From positions 106,308,554-106,372,553 of the forward strand of contig CM043949.1 in the NCBI GenBank assembly GCA_014529385.2: DNA of 64,000 nucleotides, in the 5' to 3' direction. The notes under the pieces were generated by a model, which saw only the letters and a program-made list of their open reading frames with translations, did not search any database and had not been told where the DNA came from. Shown piece by piece: positions 1 to 11,222 of the stretch. Origin of the DNA: Adiantum capillus-veneris (lineage: Eukaryota > Streptophyta > Polypodiopsida > Polypodiales > Pteridaceae). Within the stretch, counting starts at the first letter, position 1. Every line of letters begins with the position of its first letter. The translations under genes and the position numbers were made by a program.

Positions 1-971
1 GGTGCAAAAAACACTCTTTGGCATAGTCAGAGTCGGGCTTTTGAGCCATAAAATGAGCAAAGCATTAGTCCCAAAGCTTCAAGTCATATTAAACTCTGTG
101 CTAAGAGTTATAGCTATTAGGATTACGATCAAGCTGGAAGAATTGAGCATATCTAAAGTCGTGTTGCTCATGCTGGATGAGATGAGCATAAGAGTCGAAG
201 TCTATTAACTTACAATTGGTGGAGTCTCGTAGAGTCCAACACTCATGCACAATGCACAGTAAGATGAGATCACATATCCTCGTCATCAAAAACCATTCTT
301 AAAGGGGTGCTAGCTTGCAAAGCCATGCCATATGCTTTTATAGCTACACCATCTTTTTGAATAACCCCTCAAAATCATTCTGGCACAGCATATTGTTTTC
401 CATGCATTTCTGTGTATGCATAAATAGGATGTCCCACCATTGGACATATGCATTAGGCACTCTTTTTTGCTTCCACCTATGCACCTTGAGTGGACTACAG
501 CAGGCAAACCAATGTTCCATCATGCTACCCTCTCACATTTGCTTCCTTTTTAAATCCATATCTATCAGCAAATAATCCCTTGAGTACTTTATTAATATTT
601 CCCATGCTAATAAGTACTCCAATGATACGCTTATCCCAAAGGAACTTTTTTTCCACTGAGTTTTTTCCCGTTGGTCATCTAGGTATTAGACCCTAATTTA
701 GAACCTCATCATTCTACTTCCCTTGTACATACTTTTCATAAATAAATAATAGCCTCATCATTATACTATTACAACGAACAAATGCAACATCATCTCTCAC
801 ATCAGACATATTTGGACCAATGAAGATGTTGCAACAAAGTGAACCTCATCAACAAATTCAATGACCAATGAAGACAATCAGACATCAACAACCAATCAAA
901 AACCTTCCACAGCCTCCACGGACACCTTTAAACAATGCTCGAGGACAGGCACTAAAATAGGAAGGGGGGAA
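1..971 (+). other. Internal 3' tail of LTR retrotransposon C (non-coding, partial)
   Basis: No recognisable protein domain was found here; the short open frames look random. The stretch ends in a purine tract (aggaagggggga, about 959-970) directly before the TG of the following LTR. That is the arrangement of a plus-strand primer followed by a 3' LTR, so I infer this is the 3' end of a retrotransposon whose remainder lies left of the window. The assignment rests only on this position and tract. Confidence 0.4.
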
Positions 972-1883
972 TGTTAACTGAGTCAACGTCAGTTAACAGA
1001 AGTTGCTAAAGACTGAAGACGTATGGATGCACATCAAAGATGAATGCAAAGAAGCAGTAAAGATTATATTTTCCACGTTTTTCCAAAATGGTCACGTATT
1101 GTAAATTCCCGAATTATTTCAAGCCATTGTAATATTTTAATGTGTTACGGGCTTAATGGAAGTTCCAAGTTGTAAAGAATAGGTCACCTATTGTGCCTAG
1201 GTTGCAGATTCAGTAAGTGGTGAGCCCTAAAGGCCTTGGGTGCCCGAACATTGCATATTTTTAACCTAGGTATATAAGGCAGTGTGTAAAAGAAATTAGG
1301 GTTCTCAAGTCATTTGTTGAGAGCACTCTTTGGTGAGAGCTCTTGAGGTGTGTGGCTATGGAGTCCTTGAGCTTCTCCTTGCTCATGAGACTTGATTAAC
1401 ACTAATCAATGATTCATTCTCTCTCACTATGCCTCTCTCTTACTTCTTATGCTTGCCTATGATGCTTAGATTAACTAGATCTTAACTAATAGTGGTTAAT
1501 CCCTCTCTAATCTTGTGTGATTACCCTCTTTTGCTTGTGTGTGCATGTAGGTTTGATTGGAGTGTGGTGCTCGATAGATCTATGTGTGTGTGCTTGCTAT
1601 TAGTGTGTTGCATGATAGGATTAGTGTTGTGTGCATTTTGCAATCGTAGTTTGTGTGATTGGGTTGATTAGAGGTGAAGAGAAGTGGATATGGAGATTGC
1701 CCTTCATTTCGGCTTTGCTCCTCCATAGGCCGAGAAGCTCACCTCCTAGAGTTAACCATATGTGTTGCCACGATTAGCTCACTAACCGTGTGAGTGTTTC
1801 CATGCCCTAGCCGGGTAGCTCATCCCTCCAGATTGATAATTTTGTTGCTCATTGGATCTATTGCAATGATGGGAACCCCAACA
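972..1883 (+). mobile_element. 3' LTR of retrotransposon C
   Basis: The segment starts TGTTAACTG after a purine tract and ends ACCCCAACA, so it has TG..CA ends over about 912 bp. A TATA box (tatataagg, 1271-1279) lies about 300 bp in, as expected for an LTR promoter. Immediately downstream, gypsy copy A begins in the middle of its gag gene, so C either inserted into copy A or was joined to it by a deletion. The partner LTR is outside the window, so the ends are inferred from motifs only. Confidence 0.6.
1271..1279 (+). promoter_or_regulatory. TATA box in the LTR of element C
   Basis: tatataagg lies about 300 bp into the LTR and is followed by GT/CT-rich transcribed-type sequence. It fits the U3/R promoter of a plant LTR retrotransposon. 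Confidence 0.45.
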
Positions 1884-1890
1884 TGAGCCA

Positions 1891-4290
1891 AGCCCAATGC
1901 CAATACCTACTCCACATGTAGTCTCTGGAGCACCTCCACCCACAGTTCCTGCTGACTTAGGTGAGTTGGCAACATTTGCTCAAGCTATCAGTCGATCTAT
2001 TGCTGAGAATATGCGTAACACGCCTGATAGAGAGCCCAAAAGTAAAGCAGTAAAAATAGCCAAGCTCACACAAAAATTTAGTGGAGACGAGGATTTGAGA
2101 AAGCATATCAAAGTGTTTGAACAAATATGTGATTCTCTAGGAGAACACAATGACTTGCATAAGAGTAATGCTTTAAGCCTAACCTTAAGTGGGAAGACAG
2201 GGGATTGGTATAGAACCCTAAGGGTGGAAGAAAAATGATTTACCCTACTCTTAGGAGACTGTTCTTAAAAGAATACATATGAGAGGAAGTGCTTTGGGGT
2301 GTAGCCTCTCCGCTCCAAAAAGCCCAACGAGAGGAAGGAGAGTCAGTGAGAGAATTTATTAGGCTTAAATCATTTGAATTCTCGTTGTAATCCAAATGAA
2401 CGCTTCAATAATAATCGATTGCTTGATAGATTCATTAGGGGATTATGATATGAGGATATCTACAATAGCCTAGTAATTAGAGGTATCACCACTTGGGAAG
2501 CAGTCACCACCAACGCGATCCAATTGGAGGATAATTTAATGATTCAAGGAGAAAGAGTGTTTGTTGAGCCTAAATCTATTAGCTCGCAAGCATCGGGGCA
2601 TTAGCCAATGACCGTAAAGCCTATTACTAAGGAGCCAAAGATATTTGAGATGACTTTAGCACATCTCACCAAGGCTATTCAAGAGAGTCTTAGAGACAAT
2701 CATGCTCCACAAAACAATCATATGTATCCAAGAAGGGAGCAACAATGGTGCTCAGTATGCTATGGACCGCATAGTACCAATGAATATCCTACTTTTATAG
2801 TAAAATTTAATGGGAACTGCAATGCCTGTGGGACGTATGGTCATCAAGCTAAGGATTGCATAGTATTTAAGCGCGCGATGGCCAATAGACCAACCTTAGC
2901 ATGGATAGACACACCTCGAATGCCTGCATTGATGTCGGCCCCACCTCTTGAACAAACAACACAGCACATGGTCCCTAGGACCCAAAATGTTGTTCAAACA
3001 ACACCCTTACCACCTCCAGTGCTAGGCCCGCAACCACCACATCTAATAATCACTTCCATGAATCAAGTGGGTTATGAGTCATCTATTGCTTGTTTGGAAG
3101 GCTGTGAGGAAGATATAGATCTGAATATTGCCTATGGGATGGATGTGCTTGAAGAAAGTCCACAATACTACATGGAGGACTATTGGGGACAAGTCAAACT
3201 TGTCTATCAAGTATCTGCTCTTGTGACAAGAGCCAAAATATCAATTACACTGCTAAGAGACCACGTGTTCAATGCTATGAGTATGGAGGTCCACATCGTG
3301 TAGCCGAGTGTCCTATTAGACTATAAAACAACGCCACACTAATGCAAACCAATCAAGCGAGCACGTCTACAATGCCGATACTCATGTGTAATCGATGTGG
3401 CATAGATCATTTGATTTCCCAATGTCCAAATAATCCAAATGCATCGAAGATCACGCCATTAAACTTGATTGAGGTTACCGAGGAACCATCACAAAGTACA
3501 GCTGTGGTACTAGTAAACGTACTCACACAATCGATGCTCCAAAAACAAAATTATATTCTTGAGGAAAGAGACACGGCATCAATTGCCCAATCTCAGAAAA
3601 AGAAGAAAACACGAAGGAAGAGATCGCAAAAAGTAGCGAAGTCAGACCCCAGTTCAAAGACCAACATAGGGACTCGTGACGACCCCATAAATATGAATGA
3701 CGCTAAAGAGGATTCTGATTCAAGTGAAACCATGGAGACCAAAACGACCATTAAGATAGAAACCAACAAGGAAGATCTTCATGAGCCACAATGGCCAGGA
3801 TCCAAGAAGAAGATAGGAACTTATCCAAACCCTACAGAGGAAATCGAGCGAGTCAAGCAATTAAGGAGTTTGGTAGAAGATACCCAAAGGGATCTAGAAC
3901 CAGCACCTAGGCAGATCCAGACTATAGACTGTGTTCCCTACGCAACTACAGCCTCACTAGGTCCATAGACCCTTAGCCATACCTAGTGTCATCCAAGAAA
4001 AAAGTGACTTAAAGTCATGGGAAAGTGGACATACTCACTTCTTGATGGAAAGAATGTTTACAGAGGGACTACCTAATCCTATCAAAGAAATGGAGATCCC
4101 ATCTTCCCCACATCAAGGGACTGAAGCCCAAAAGGTGCCGTTAAACATTGCCAAATTGATGGATTTCATGTCTTCAGAAGTTAGAACCACCATCATGTCC
4201 AAACTATATAAAGACCCTGAGCTAGTCTCTACTCTTAGAGCCTTCCTCAATGGAGAACTGAAGTTTGGGCTACCACAATTTGCATAGATG
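1891..4290 (+). pseudogene. gag region of gypsy copy A (broken)
   Basis: This is the capsid/nucleocapsid part of the polyprotein and matches copy B from its proline-rich gag segment onward. The capsid-like block (GDWYRTLR, near 2200) is interrupted by a frameshift near 2238 and by later stops. The nucleocapsid keeps one canonical CX2CX4HX4C zinc knuckle near 2818-2860 (CNACGTYGHQAKDC) and one shorter CX2CX3HX4C knuckle near 3390-3430. Two further knuckles seen in copy B have each lost a cysteine to tyrosine here. The Lys/Glu/Ser-rich linker after the knuckles (about 3590-3970) is also shared. It cannot make a working Gag. Confidence 0.85.
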
Positions 4291-5469
4291 GATGGAGCTG
4301 GGGAGATGCCAATAGAGGAGGAACACTTAGATCCACAACACAACCTAGATGAGAACCTTGTTATAGAAATACATGTTAACAAGTTGGGACAATACTTTGA
4401 GGGTGATGAATCCAATGCGACCATACCAATCACTACTAAGGGATTAACTGTGAAGGGAATCCTTGATGGTGGCGTTGGGGTTAACATTGTGACTAAAAAT
4501 TGCTGGGAACTATGGGAAGACCTCACCTTGCGACCACAACCATATTAGTGAAGATGGCCAATGGGTCTATTGTTAAACCTATTGGAATGCTAGAAGATCT
4601 CAAGATGAAGGTCTTTGGACATAAAATAAGAGTTACCTTCATTGTTATGTATTTCTCCAAGCACACTATGGCATCTGAGATGATCTTAGGACGTCCTTTC
4701 ATGAGGGAAGCGAAAATGGTGCATGACTGGTCTAAAAACCATGTACTTGCAGTTCCAAGATTCTGCCATTGGAGTGGATCTTGTAACTGGTCAAGCATAT
4801 CCCCTAGGAAACAGGTTTATAATTGATCATAGATCTGACATCACAATTCACTCGGCCCCATTGCAATATTGTTACACGTGTAAAGCGGACACTGATGTTG
4901 GGGAAGATTCTCCTTATATGGATGTACTACCTGGGATGACTGAGTCGGACAATGTGGATTGGGTCCACCTAGCAGCAACCATAGACACTTGGGAAAATAG
5001 GGGGACGACCTGGGTAACACCTGAGGGGGATGAAATGCCACCACTCGTACCCTTAAATATGCTAGAAGCAATGCACATAGCTTCTGATGACCTACAAGAT
5101 GAAGGTTTGATTGGCATTGGAACCAGTAGCGCCACAGAAGACTATAGCCCACACGATTTGGGGTCAGAATCATCAATTGAAATTGACTTTGAGGACGAAG
5201 AATCTGAGTTAAATCTTAGTGCAAATGTGGGGACAAACCATTCAAGGCCCAATGGTACCCTAGATGTCAATCTATCCAAGGGAGCAGAAGACACAAGAAG
5301 CGATTCATTTAGTGACTCTTCACTAGAGATCGGTTTTAATCAAAAATTAGACAAGAAGAGTAAGAGATATAAGAGGCGACGATATCGAGAAAATGTGTGT
5401 GCTAGAATAAATGAAAAGAAATCTATTGCAGAATGGCTTAATTATATAGGTGCATGTGATGCCCATTGA
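4288..5469 (+). pseudogene. Protease and spacer region of gypsy copy A (broken)
   Basis: This retropepsin-like domain carries a catalytic-type motif near 4463-4480 reading LDGGVG, and the downstream LGRPFM motif near 4687-4705. Both align with copy B. The frame changes around 4500-4550 and again near 4720, so the domain is split over three frames. An acidic Ser/Asp/Glu spacer ending in a basic KKSKRYKRRRYR-type patch (about 5350-5390) follows, as in copy B. The run to 5469 then passes WLNYIGACDAH without interruption. In copy B the copia element sits just before that point, so this is the empty site. Confidence 0.8.
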
Positions 5470-8400
5470 AATTTGGTAGATAATTGGGGTGAATACTTTC
5501 AAAGCGTTATGTGGTGTAGCCCATAACCCATTGACATCGCACAACTAGAGGCTACAAAGAAGCCAAAGTTGATTCGTACCATGAGGAGACAACAAAATTG
5601 AGAGTTAGCTCAACAAAAAAAGGAATCGGAAGTGAAATCACAGTCCACAGAACAACAGGATCCCACAAACTTACAACCTACACTTGAACATTTCAAATCC
5701 TATACCATAGAGGAACGTAACGTTGTGTATACAAAGGCTCAAAGAAAAACTATCGATGGAAGCAATGGAGTCTATGACGGTCCAACGATAGTTAAGGAAA
5801 TAGAGTTAGCAGACCCAGGAGAAGAGTCCAAACCTGTTTTCATTACCCAAGATCTAACAGAGACTGAGGAGTGTGTACTTAAAGAACTTCTCAAGGAATT
5901 CAGGGATATATTTGCATGGACATATCATGATATGAAAGGTGTTCCACCTTTTGTGGTGCAACACACAACCCCCATGAATAGCATGGCTAAACCAGTTCAG
6001 CAACGACCCTACCCAATGAATCCTAAATATGCAAAATTCATTTAAGAAGAGATTGAAAATCTTGTGAAATGCGGATTCATATACCCTATTGAGCACTCAG
6101 AATGGGTGTCTCCAATAGTGATTGTGCCAAAAAAGAATGGGAAACTCAGAGTGTGCACGGATCTCAAGAAGGTCAATGCCGCCACTAGGAGGGACCATTA
6201 CCCCTTTCCATATTCAAAACATGTGCTTGAAAGAGTTGCAGGGAAGGAAGCTTATAGCTTTCAAGATGGGTAGCTACAATCAAATCACAATTGCACTGGA
6301 GGACCAAGCTAAAACAACCTTTATAACCGAATTTGGGGTGTTCGCATTTTGTGTTATGGCTTTTGGCTTAACCAATGTCCCTGCTACCTTTCAAAGATTA
6401 ATAAACACTGCTTTTAGAGAATATTTGAGGGAGTATTGTGAAGCTTTCTTAGATGACCTTTGTGTGTATTTCTCTTGGAAAGAACATCTATCATGCTTAC
6501 GAAAAGTGTTTGAGCAGTGCAAATTGTATCGCATCTCCTTAAACCCTTTCAAATGCCAGTTTTCGGTTAAACATGGAGTCGTTTTAGGGCATATAGTGTC
6601 CAAAAATGGGATTTCCACAGATGAGAGCAAAATTAAAGCCATTGCTGAATTTCCACCACCGACAAACTATAAAGGAGTTCAAAGGTTCATGGGCCATGTT
6701 GGTTATTACCGCCGGTTTATTTTAAACTTTGCCGAGATATCTCGTCCTTTGTACAAGCTTCTTATTGAGTTCCAATGGACCGCGGAGTGTGACCATGCTT
6801 ATGAGTCATTGAAAAATACCTTAACTAGCGCTGCTATTCTACGAGTGCCCGATTGGAATGTAATTTTCCATGTGTATATTGATGCATCGAACTTTGCTAT
6901 TGGGTGTGTTCTAGCTCAACTAGGAGAACATAAACTGGACTACCCCATTAGCTTTGCAAGTCGTCAGAGAAACTACACCACTACAGAGCAAGAAGGTTTA
7001 GGTATGATTTATGCAGTGAAGAACTTTCACTACTACCTTCTGGCCAATAAGTTTGTTTTCTATGTTGATCATCAAGCCTTGTTGTATCTAGTAAATAAAC
7101 CTTGTTCCACGGGAAGAATTACACGATGGTTGTTAATTCTCCTTGAGTTTAATTTTACCGTTGTGGTGAGACCTGGTAAAAGACATGTCATGGTGGATCA
7201 TTTGTCTCGCATACCCAATGGTGAAGCCCCTACTGGAGTCAAATGATGAGTTGCCCGATACTTCTCTTTTCCTAGTCAAAACCATACCTGGATGGAGTGA
7301 GAAGATTGTGAACTTTCTAGTTAATGGTTTTCCACCCAAAGAGCTTCGTAAAGACATAGCTCAAAAACTGTTAAAAGAATGTGGACCTTACTCTCTCATT
7401 GTAGGAAGTCTCTACAGGCTAGGGAAGGATGATACTCTTAGACGTTATGCCCGTGAGAATGAGTATTTATACATACTGCAAGAAGCCCACATGGGTATAG
7501 CCAGAGGACATTTCTCAAGGGAACTAACAGCTAGAAAGGTGTTGCAATCAGGCTATTGGTGGCCTACCTTATTCAAGGATGCATCACTTTTTGCAAAAGG
7601 ATGTGATGAATTACAACGTTACAAGATCACACAACAAAACGATAAGATGCCCTTACATCCTATTAAAGTGACTCAACCATTTGAAAAATGGGGTTTGGAC
7701 TTTGTAGGCCCAATTAGTCTGGCAGCTCGTAGCACTCAATCTCGATATATTAACGTTGCCACTGACTATGTGACAAAGTGGGCGGAAGCCAGGACGACAC
7801 GTAAGACGATGCGAGGTCAACTGCCAAGTTACTCTTTGAGAACATTATTACAAGATTTGGTTGTCCCTTTGAGATTGTGAGTGACAATGGTACTCATTTT
7901 ATAAATGGAGTAATAAAAAAACTCACTACCAACTTTATAACAGCTCACCATAAGTCCACACCTTATTATCCACAAGCAAATGGCCAAGCTGAGAGCACCA
8001 ACACGACCTTAATCTCTATCTTGACCAAAACGGTGGAAGCTCATCGCACAGATTGGGATTTAAAGCTTACATTAGCTCTATGGTCTTATCGTACTGCGTA
8101 CAAAGTTTCCATTAACTGCACACTGTTTAAGATGGTGTATGGATAAGAAGCGATTATGCCATGGGAGTTTGTCGTTCCTGGTCTTCGAGTAGCTTCTCAA
8201 GAAGGTTGGGATGATAACCCCTTAGTTAAGCGATTATATATCCTTGAAAGGCTAGATGAAGAAAGGCAATTAGCTGTGCAAAATGTACTGTTGGATAAAG
8301 ATAGGAGGAAGAAATGGTTTGATCGTCATCTAAAGAACAAAGATAGCAATGTTGGTGATAAAGTCCTTATGTATGGAGTGTGTAACGAAAAGAAAAAGTT

Positions 8401-8520
8401 GAAATATGCGGGAAAAGGACCATATAGAGTATGTGAGATCACCCCAGAAGGAACCATTCGTGTGGAATGGGAGAAAATTTAAAAGATACTATGATCCTTT
8501 AAGCCAAGAGGAGCTACGTG
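5470..8520 (+). pseudogene. RT, RNase H and integrase region of gypsy copy A (broken)
   Basis: The reverse transcriptase shows KNGKLRVCTDLKKVN near 6130-6175 and the active-site motif FLDD near 6445-6456. RNase H follows (YIDASNFAIG near 6877; VDHQALLYL near 7063). The integrase zinc-binding region near 7480-7620 has lost a conserved cysteine (DELQRY instead of DECQRY). The core carries ATDYVTKWAEA near 7755, SDNGTHF near 7879 and the glutamate in QANGQAEST near 7973-7999. Stops and frameshifts occur near 6043, 6270, 7246, 7800-7880 and 8143. About 35 bp present in copy B are missing near 8468. The family match is certain and the gene is inactive. Confidence 0.92.
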
Positions 8521-9876
8521 CCATCCATACAAAAAAGGCAGCCAAGGCACAAACATAATTGAAGAAGATACAAGCTCGAGTTGAGGCTAAGGAGCGACAA
8601 CAACGCATAAGATGAAAACGTGAGGCTAACCTTGGAGTTACACATGCATTCCACGTTGAAATCGACGAGGATTGGTTGGACTCTGACACACCTCTACGAT
8701 ACCCTATTGAGCTAAACAGCACCTATGGAAAAGTGCTATATAACGCCTTATTGGACACGGGTGCTAAATATAATCTGCTATCATATGGGGTGTGGTGTCA
8801 GTTAGGGAAGCCACCTCTATCTGAGAGTATTATCCAAGTCAAGGGTGTCCAACAAGAAAAAAACTGCGGTTTTTGGAATCTAGCACACTTCTGTTAGTTT
8901 TGACAATGGGGTTGTAGCTCAAGACTTTTTGTTCATGCCTGTTAGAACTATGGAGGGTAATATAAACCTAGGATGCACGTGGATGATAGCCACCAAATGC
9001 ACTATTAATTGGGGGACAGGGGGTGTCACAACACAGAAACCAACTCTTAGCCCTGCCACTCAAGCCATAGTCCCTGAGATATTGCCTCTTAAGAAAATAA
9101 AACCCAAAACATTGCATGTCCAAGAGGTTGAACCATATGTCCCCATAGCCCAACTCTATAGAGCTTCAACTGATGTAGTTGAAATAAAGCTTGACACACA
9201 CAAGACCCATCCCAATATAACAAAGAAAACATACAAGTGGGTCCCTAGAGCTTCTTTAGCGACCATAGCCAGTGCTAAAAGACAGGATCCTGCTGGTAAG
9301 AGACATCCCATTCGCCCCAAGAAATGTAAAGAAACGTTGCGTTGGATTCCTTAAAAACTATTGGAAGCCCAAGGCTACTATAAAGGAAATGATCAAATCT
9401 GGGTGCCAAAACGTAGATTGTGTTATTACCTGTCACCTAACCCATGTGAGCTCAATCCTGTGGCTCCAAAACAAATTGAAGATCGCAGAAAGGAAAAAAT
9501 CACGGAATGTTACACACCTTCTCCAGAGCTAGTTTGGGTACCGAAGAAAGAACGATTTGTTCCACCTAGCTTAGGAACAGGGAAATCAAATGAAGATTCT
9601 TGCTCTTCGTGTAGTTCTTATATGGAAATAGAAGCTTCGACACAACCTCCACCTACCATTGTACATATCCATACAAGCAAGAAAGAGTTTGCACCTCCCG
9701 TTGTAAGTTCACCACCTACAACAATTTTGCAAATAAAATCATGGAAGAGTACCTTACCACCCTTGCAACTAGATGAAACACATAGGACGTTTGAAAACTA
9801 TTGGTTAAAGCCTTCACCCATAACAACTTGGAACAATTGGTTTCAAAAGGTGACGACATCATTCCAAAAGGTATGA
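8521..9876 (+). pseudogene. Post-integrase extension with second retropepsin-like domain, copy A (broken)
   Basis: The integrase frame runs on past YYDPLSQEEL into a Lys/Gln/Ala-rich helix-like segment, with stops near 8558 and 8611. It then enters the retropepsin-like domain with LLDTGAKYNLLS near 8752-8788. A frameshift near 8850-8900 separates the DTGA half from the half with NLGCTWM (8965-8985), where copy B has NLGRTWM. A basic region with W-x-P motifs follows (YKWVPR, LRWIP then a stop, IWVPK, VWVPK), ending in WNNWFQKV. All landmarks align with copy B. The important point is that here the extension is in the same frame as the integrase end. Confidence 0.8.
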
Positions 9877-9883
9877 TCTACCC

Positions 9884-9986
9884 AAGGAAGGGGGGAGTGT
9901 TTGCTGACATCCATCATTCACTTGCTTCCCTCTCAACCTTCCTCCCTGACCTCTCAATCTCCAATCTTAGGGAATGTATATATAAA
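9884..9986 (+). promoter_or_regulatory. Purine tract and TATA box upstream of accessory ORF, copy A
   Basis: The purine tract aaggaaggggggag (9884-9897) is followed at once by TGTTTG, and a TATATATAAA box lies at 9977-9986. Both are conserved at matching distance in copy B. The TATA box lies about 140 bp before the ATG of the acidic ORF at 10124. I infer a possible internal promoter. The purine tract resembles a plus-strand primer, but the sequence after it is not repeated at the 5' end of copy B, so it is not the LTR boundary. Confidence 0.4.
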
Positions 9987-10123
9987 GCCTTATACTCACA
10001 AAAACAAGATTAAAAAGTAAAAGATCAAGATCCATAACACAAAATCATAAAAACACATTATACACAAGAACAAGACCCTTGTAATATTTGCCCTCTATCC
10101 ATCATCTATTTGCATGTACATAT

Positions 10124-10546
10124 ATGGCTAGTACGCTAGGGTCATCCACTCCCACCTTGGGTGAGAGGTACCCTCGTTACTTTTCACAAATGTTTGACAT
10201 GGTCTTTTCGGTGCTTGCCTGTGAATGGGATTTGGTAGATACACTAGCATATGAGAAGAATTTCGAGCAGCTGGAATGGCTGATACGTCTCTTGACCACG
10301 ACTAATCCATATTTAATAGAGAGTGTATCTCCCATTGCACATGCCTATCCTTTTGACCAAGATGACTATAGGCGTCTAGTGACCTTCTTAGTAAACATTG
10401 GTGACTCTGATGATGATGAAGATTTACATGATTATACGGATGGCACATATCGTCTCACGGATGATGACTTTGTTTTTCTCGACGACGAGGATAGGGGTTT
10501 AGCCTTAGGGTTTCCCCCCAATCTGTACAATATCCTATTTCCTTGA
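10124..10546 (+). CDS. Accessory acidic ORF of the gypsy family, copy A (unknown function)
   Basis: This is an intact 140-codon frame from ATG (MASTL) to TGA, in an element whose other genes are all broken. It aligns without gaps with the ORF at 55792-56196 in copy B, at about 80% amino-acid identity. No domain is recognised. Visible features are an aromatic N-terminal half (YPRYFSQMFDMVF, EWDLVDTL), a conserved core around YPFDQDDYRRLVTFLVN, and a very acidic C-terminal third (DDDED, DDDFVFLDDEDRG). No signal peptide or membrane segment is evident. It runs six codons longer than copy B, which has a TAG where this copy has TAC. It may be an accessory protein made from its own TATA box, or a remnant of captured sequence. 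Confidence 0.55.
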   Translation: MASTLGSSTPTLGERYPRYFSQMFDMVFSVLACEWDLVDTLAYEKNFEQLEWLIRLLTTTNPYLIESVSPIAHAYPFDQDDYRRLVTFLVNIGDSDDDEDLHDYTDGTYRLTDDDFVFLDDEDRGLALGFPPNLYNILFP

Positions 10547-11222
10547 CTCTCTAGGGGGAGTGCAAATAATTAGGTTAAGGTTCCTTTTGTTTTTTAATTG
10601 TGCTCAATAAGTGTTGGTACCTTTTCCCACTGATGTGCCTCCTAGAGGTATTCTTTGTGTTTCCTAGTGTGTACAGGAACATGTTGTTGTTGTTAGGATT
10701 TGGACCTTCATGGAATCTTTCTCTCGTTCACACTTCAAATCAAGTGCGACCATCAACACAAACAGGTGTTTCTTGTCCATTAGTATTGCCCCTTATCTTT
10801 TTGCATCCATGTTTTTATGCTTTAATTGTGATTTATAGCATAATATCCAGCACATTTCTTAATATAAAACATTAAATTCAATGTAATTTTTTGTCATAAT
10901 CACTTATTTAAGTTTCAAAATCAAGCAGTCCGACTAAGCTAGTTTGACCAAAGCTAGGTGTTAGAGATCTTCTCTTAATACCATGGGGAATGCCTTCCTA
11001 ATAAACAATGGTTACTTAGGTTCTTAACCCGATTTAGGCAGCATCGTGTGAAATGTACTAGGGATTTCTAGTGGGCTTAGTCCCTATTGACCTTTAGCTT
11101 AAGTATTATAAAGGGAGTTTACTAATGTGATGAGCTTGGGAAGGGTAATAGTGTTATATGGCCCCCAAAGTTACAAAATTAAAATGTTGAAAACGTACAA
11201 ACCAAAAAAAATAAAATCAAAG
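10547..11222 (+). other. 3' untranslated region of gypsy copy A
   Basis: The DNA is collinear with 56197-56880 of copy B. It starts with a second purine tract (tagggggag, about 10552-10560). An open frame at 10600-10875 would encode a hydrophobic peptide that partly matches copy B, but the start codon is not shared, so I do not call it a gene. Homology to copy B stops in an A-rich stretch near 11222, where element D starts. Confidence 0.7.

Larger units (their letters stand above)
1884..11222 (+). mobile_element. Decayed Ty3/gypsy retrotransposon, copy A (truncated at both ends)
   Basis: This element is collinear with copy B (39569-57797) from the middle of gag to the 3' untranslated region, but with many stops and frameshifts. 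It lacks the 5' LTR, primer site, leader and about the first 400 gag codons, because it begins next to the LTR of element C. It also lacks its last 700 bp and 3' LTR, because homology to copy B stops near 11222, where minus-strand element D begins. Order: gag, protease, RT, RNase H, integrase, a post-integrase extension with a second protease-like domain, purine tract and TATA box, then a small acidic ORF. Copy A has no copia insertion, so it shows the uninterrupted form of the site filled in copy B. Confidence 0.93.

Noticed and set aside
310-507. Minus-strand frame resembling a copia fragment
   Set aside because: The similarity to integrase-type sequence was too weak by eye, with no conserved motif.
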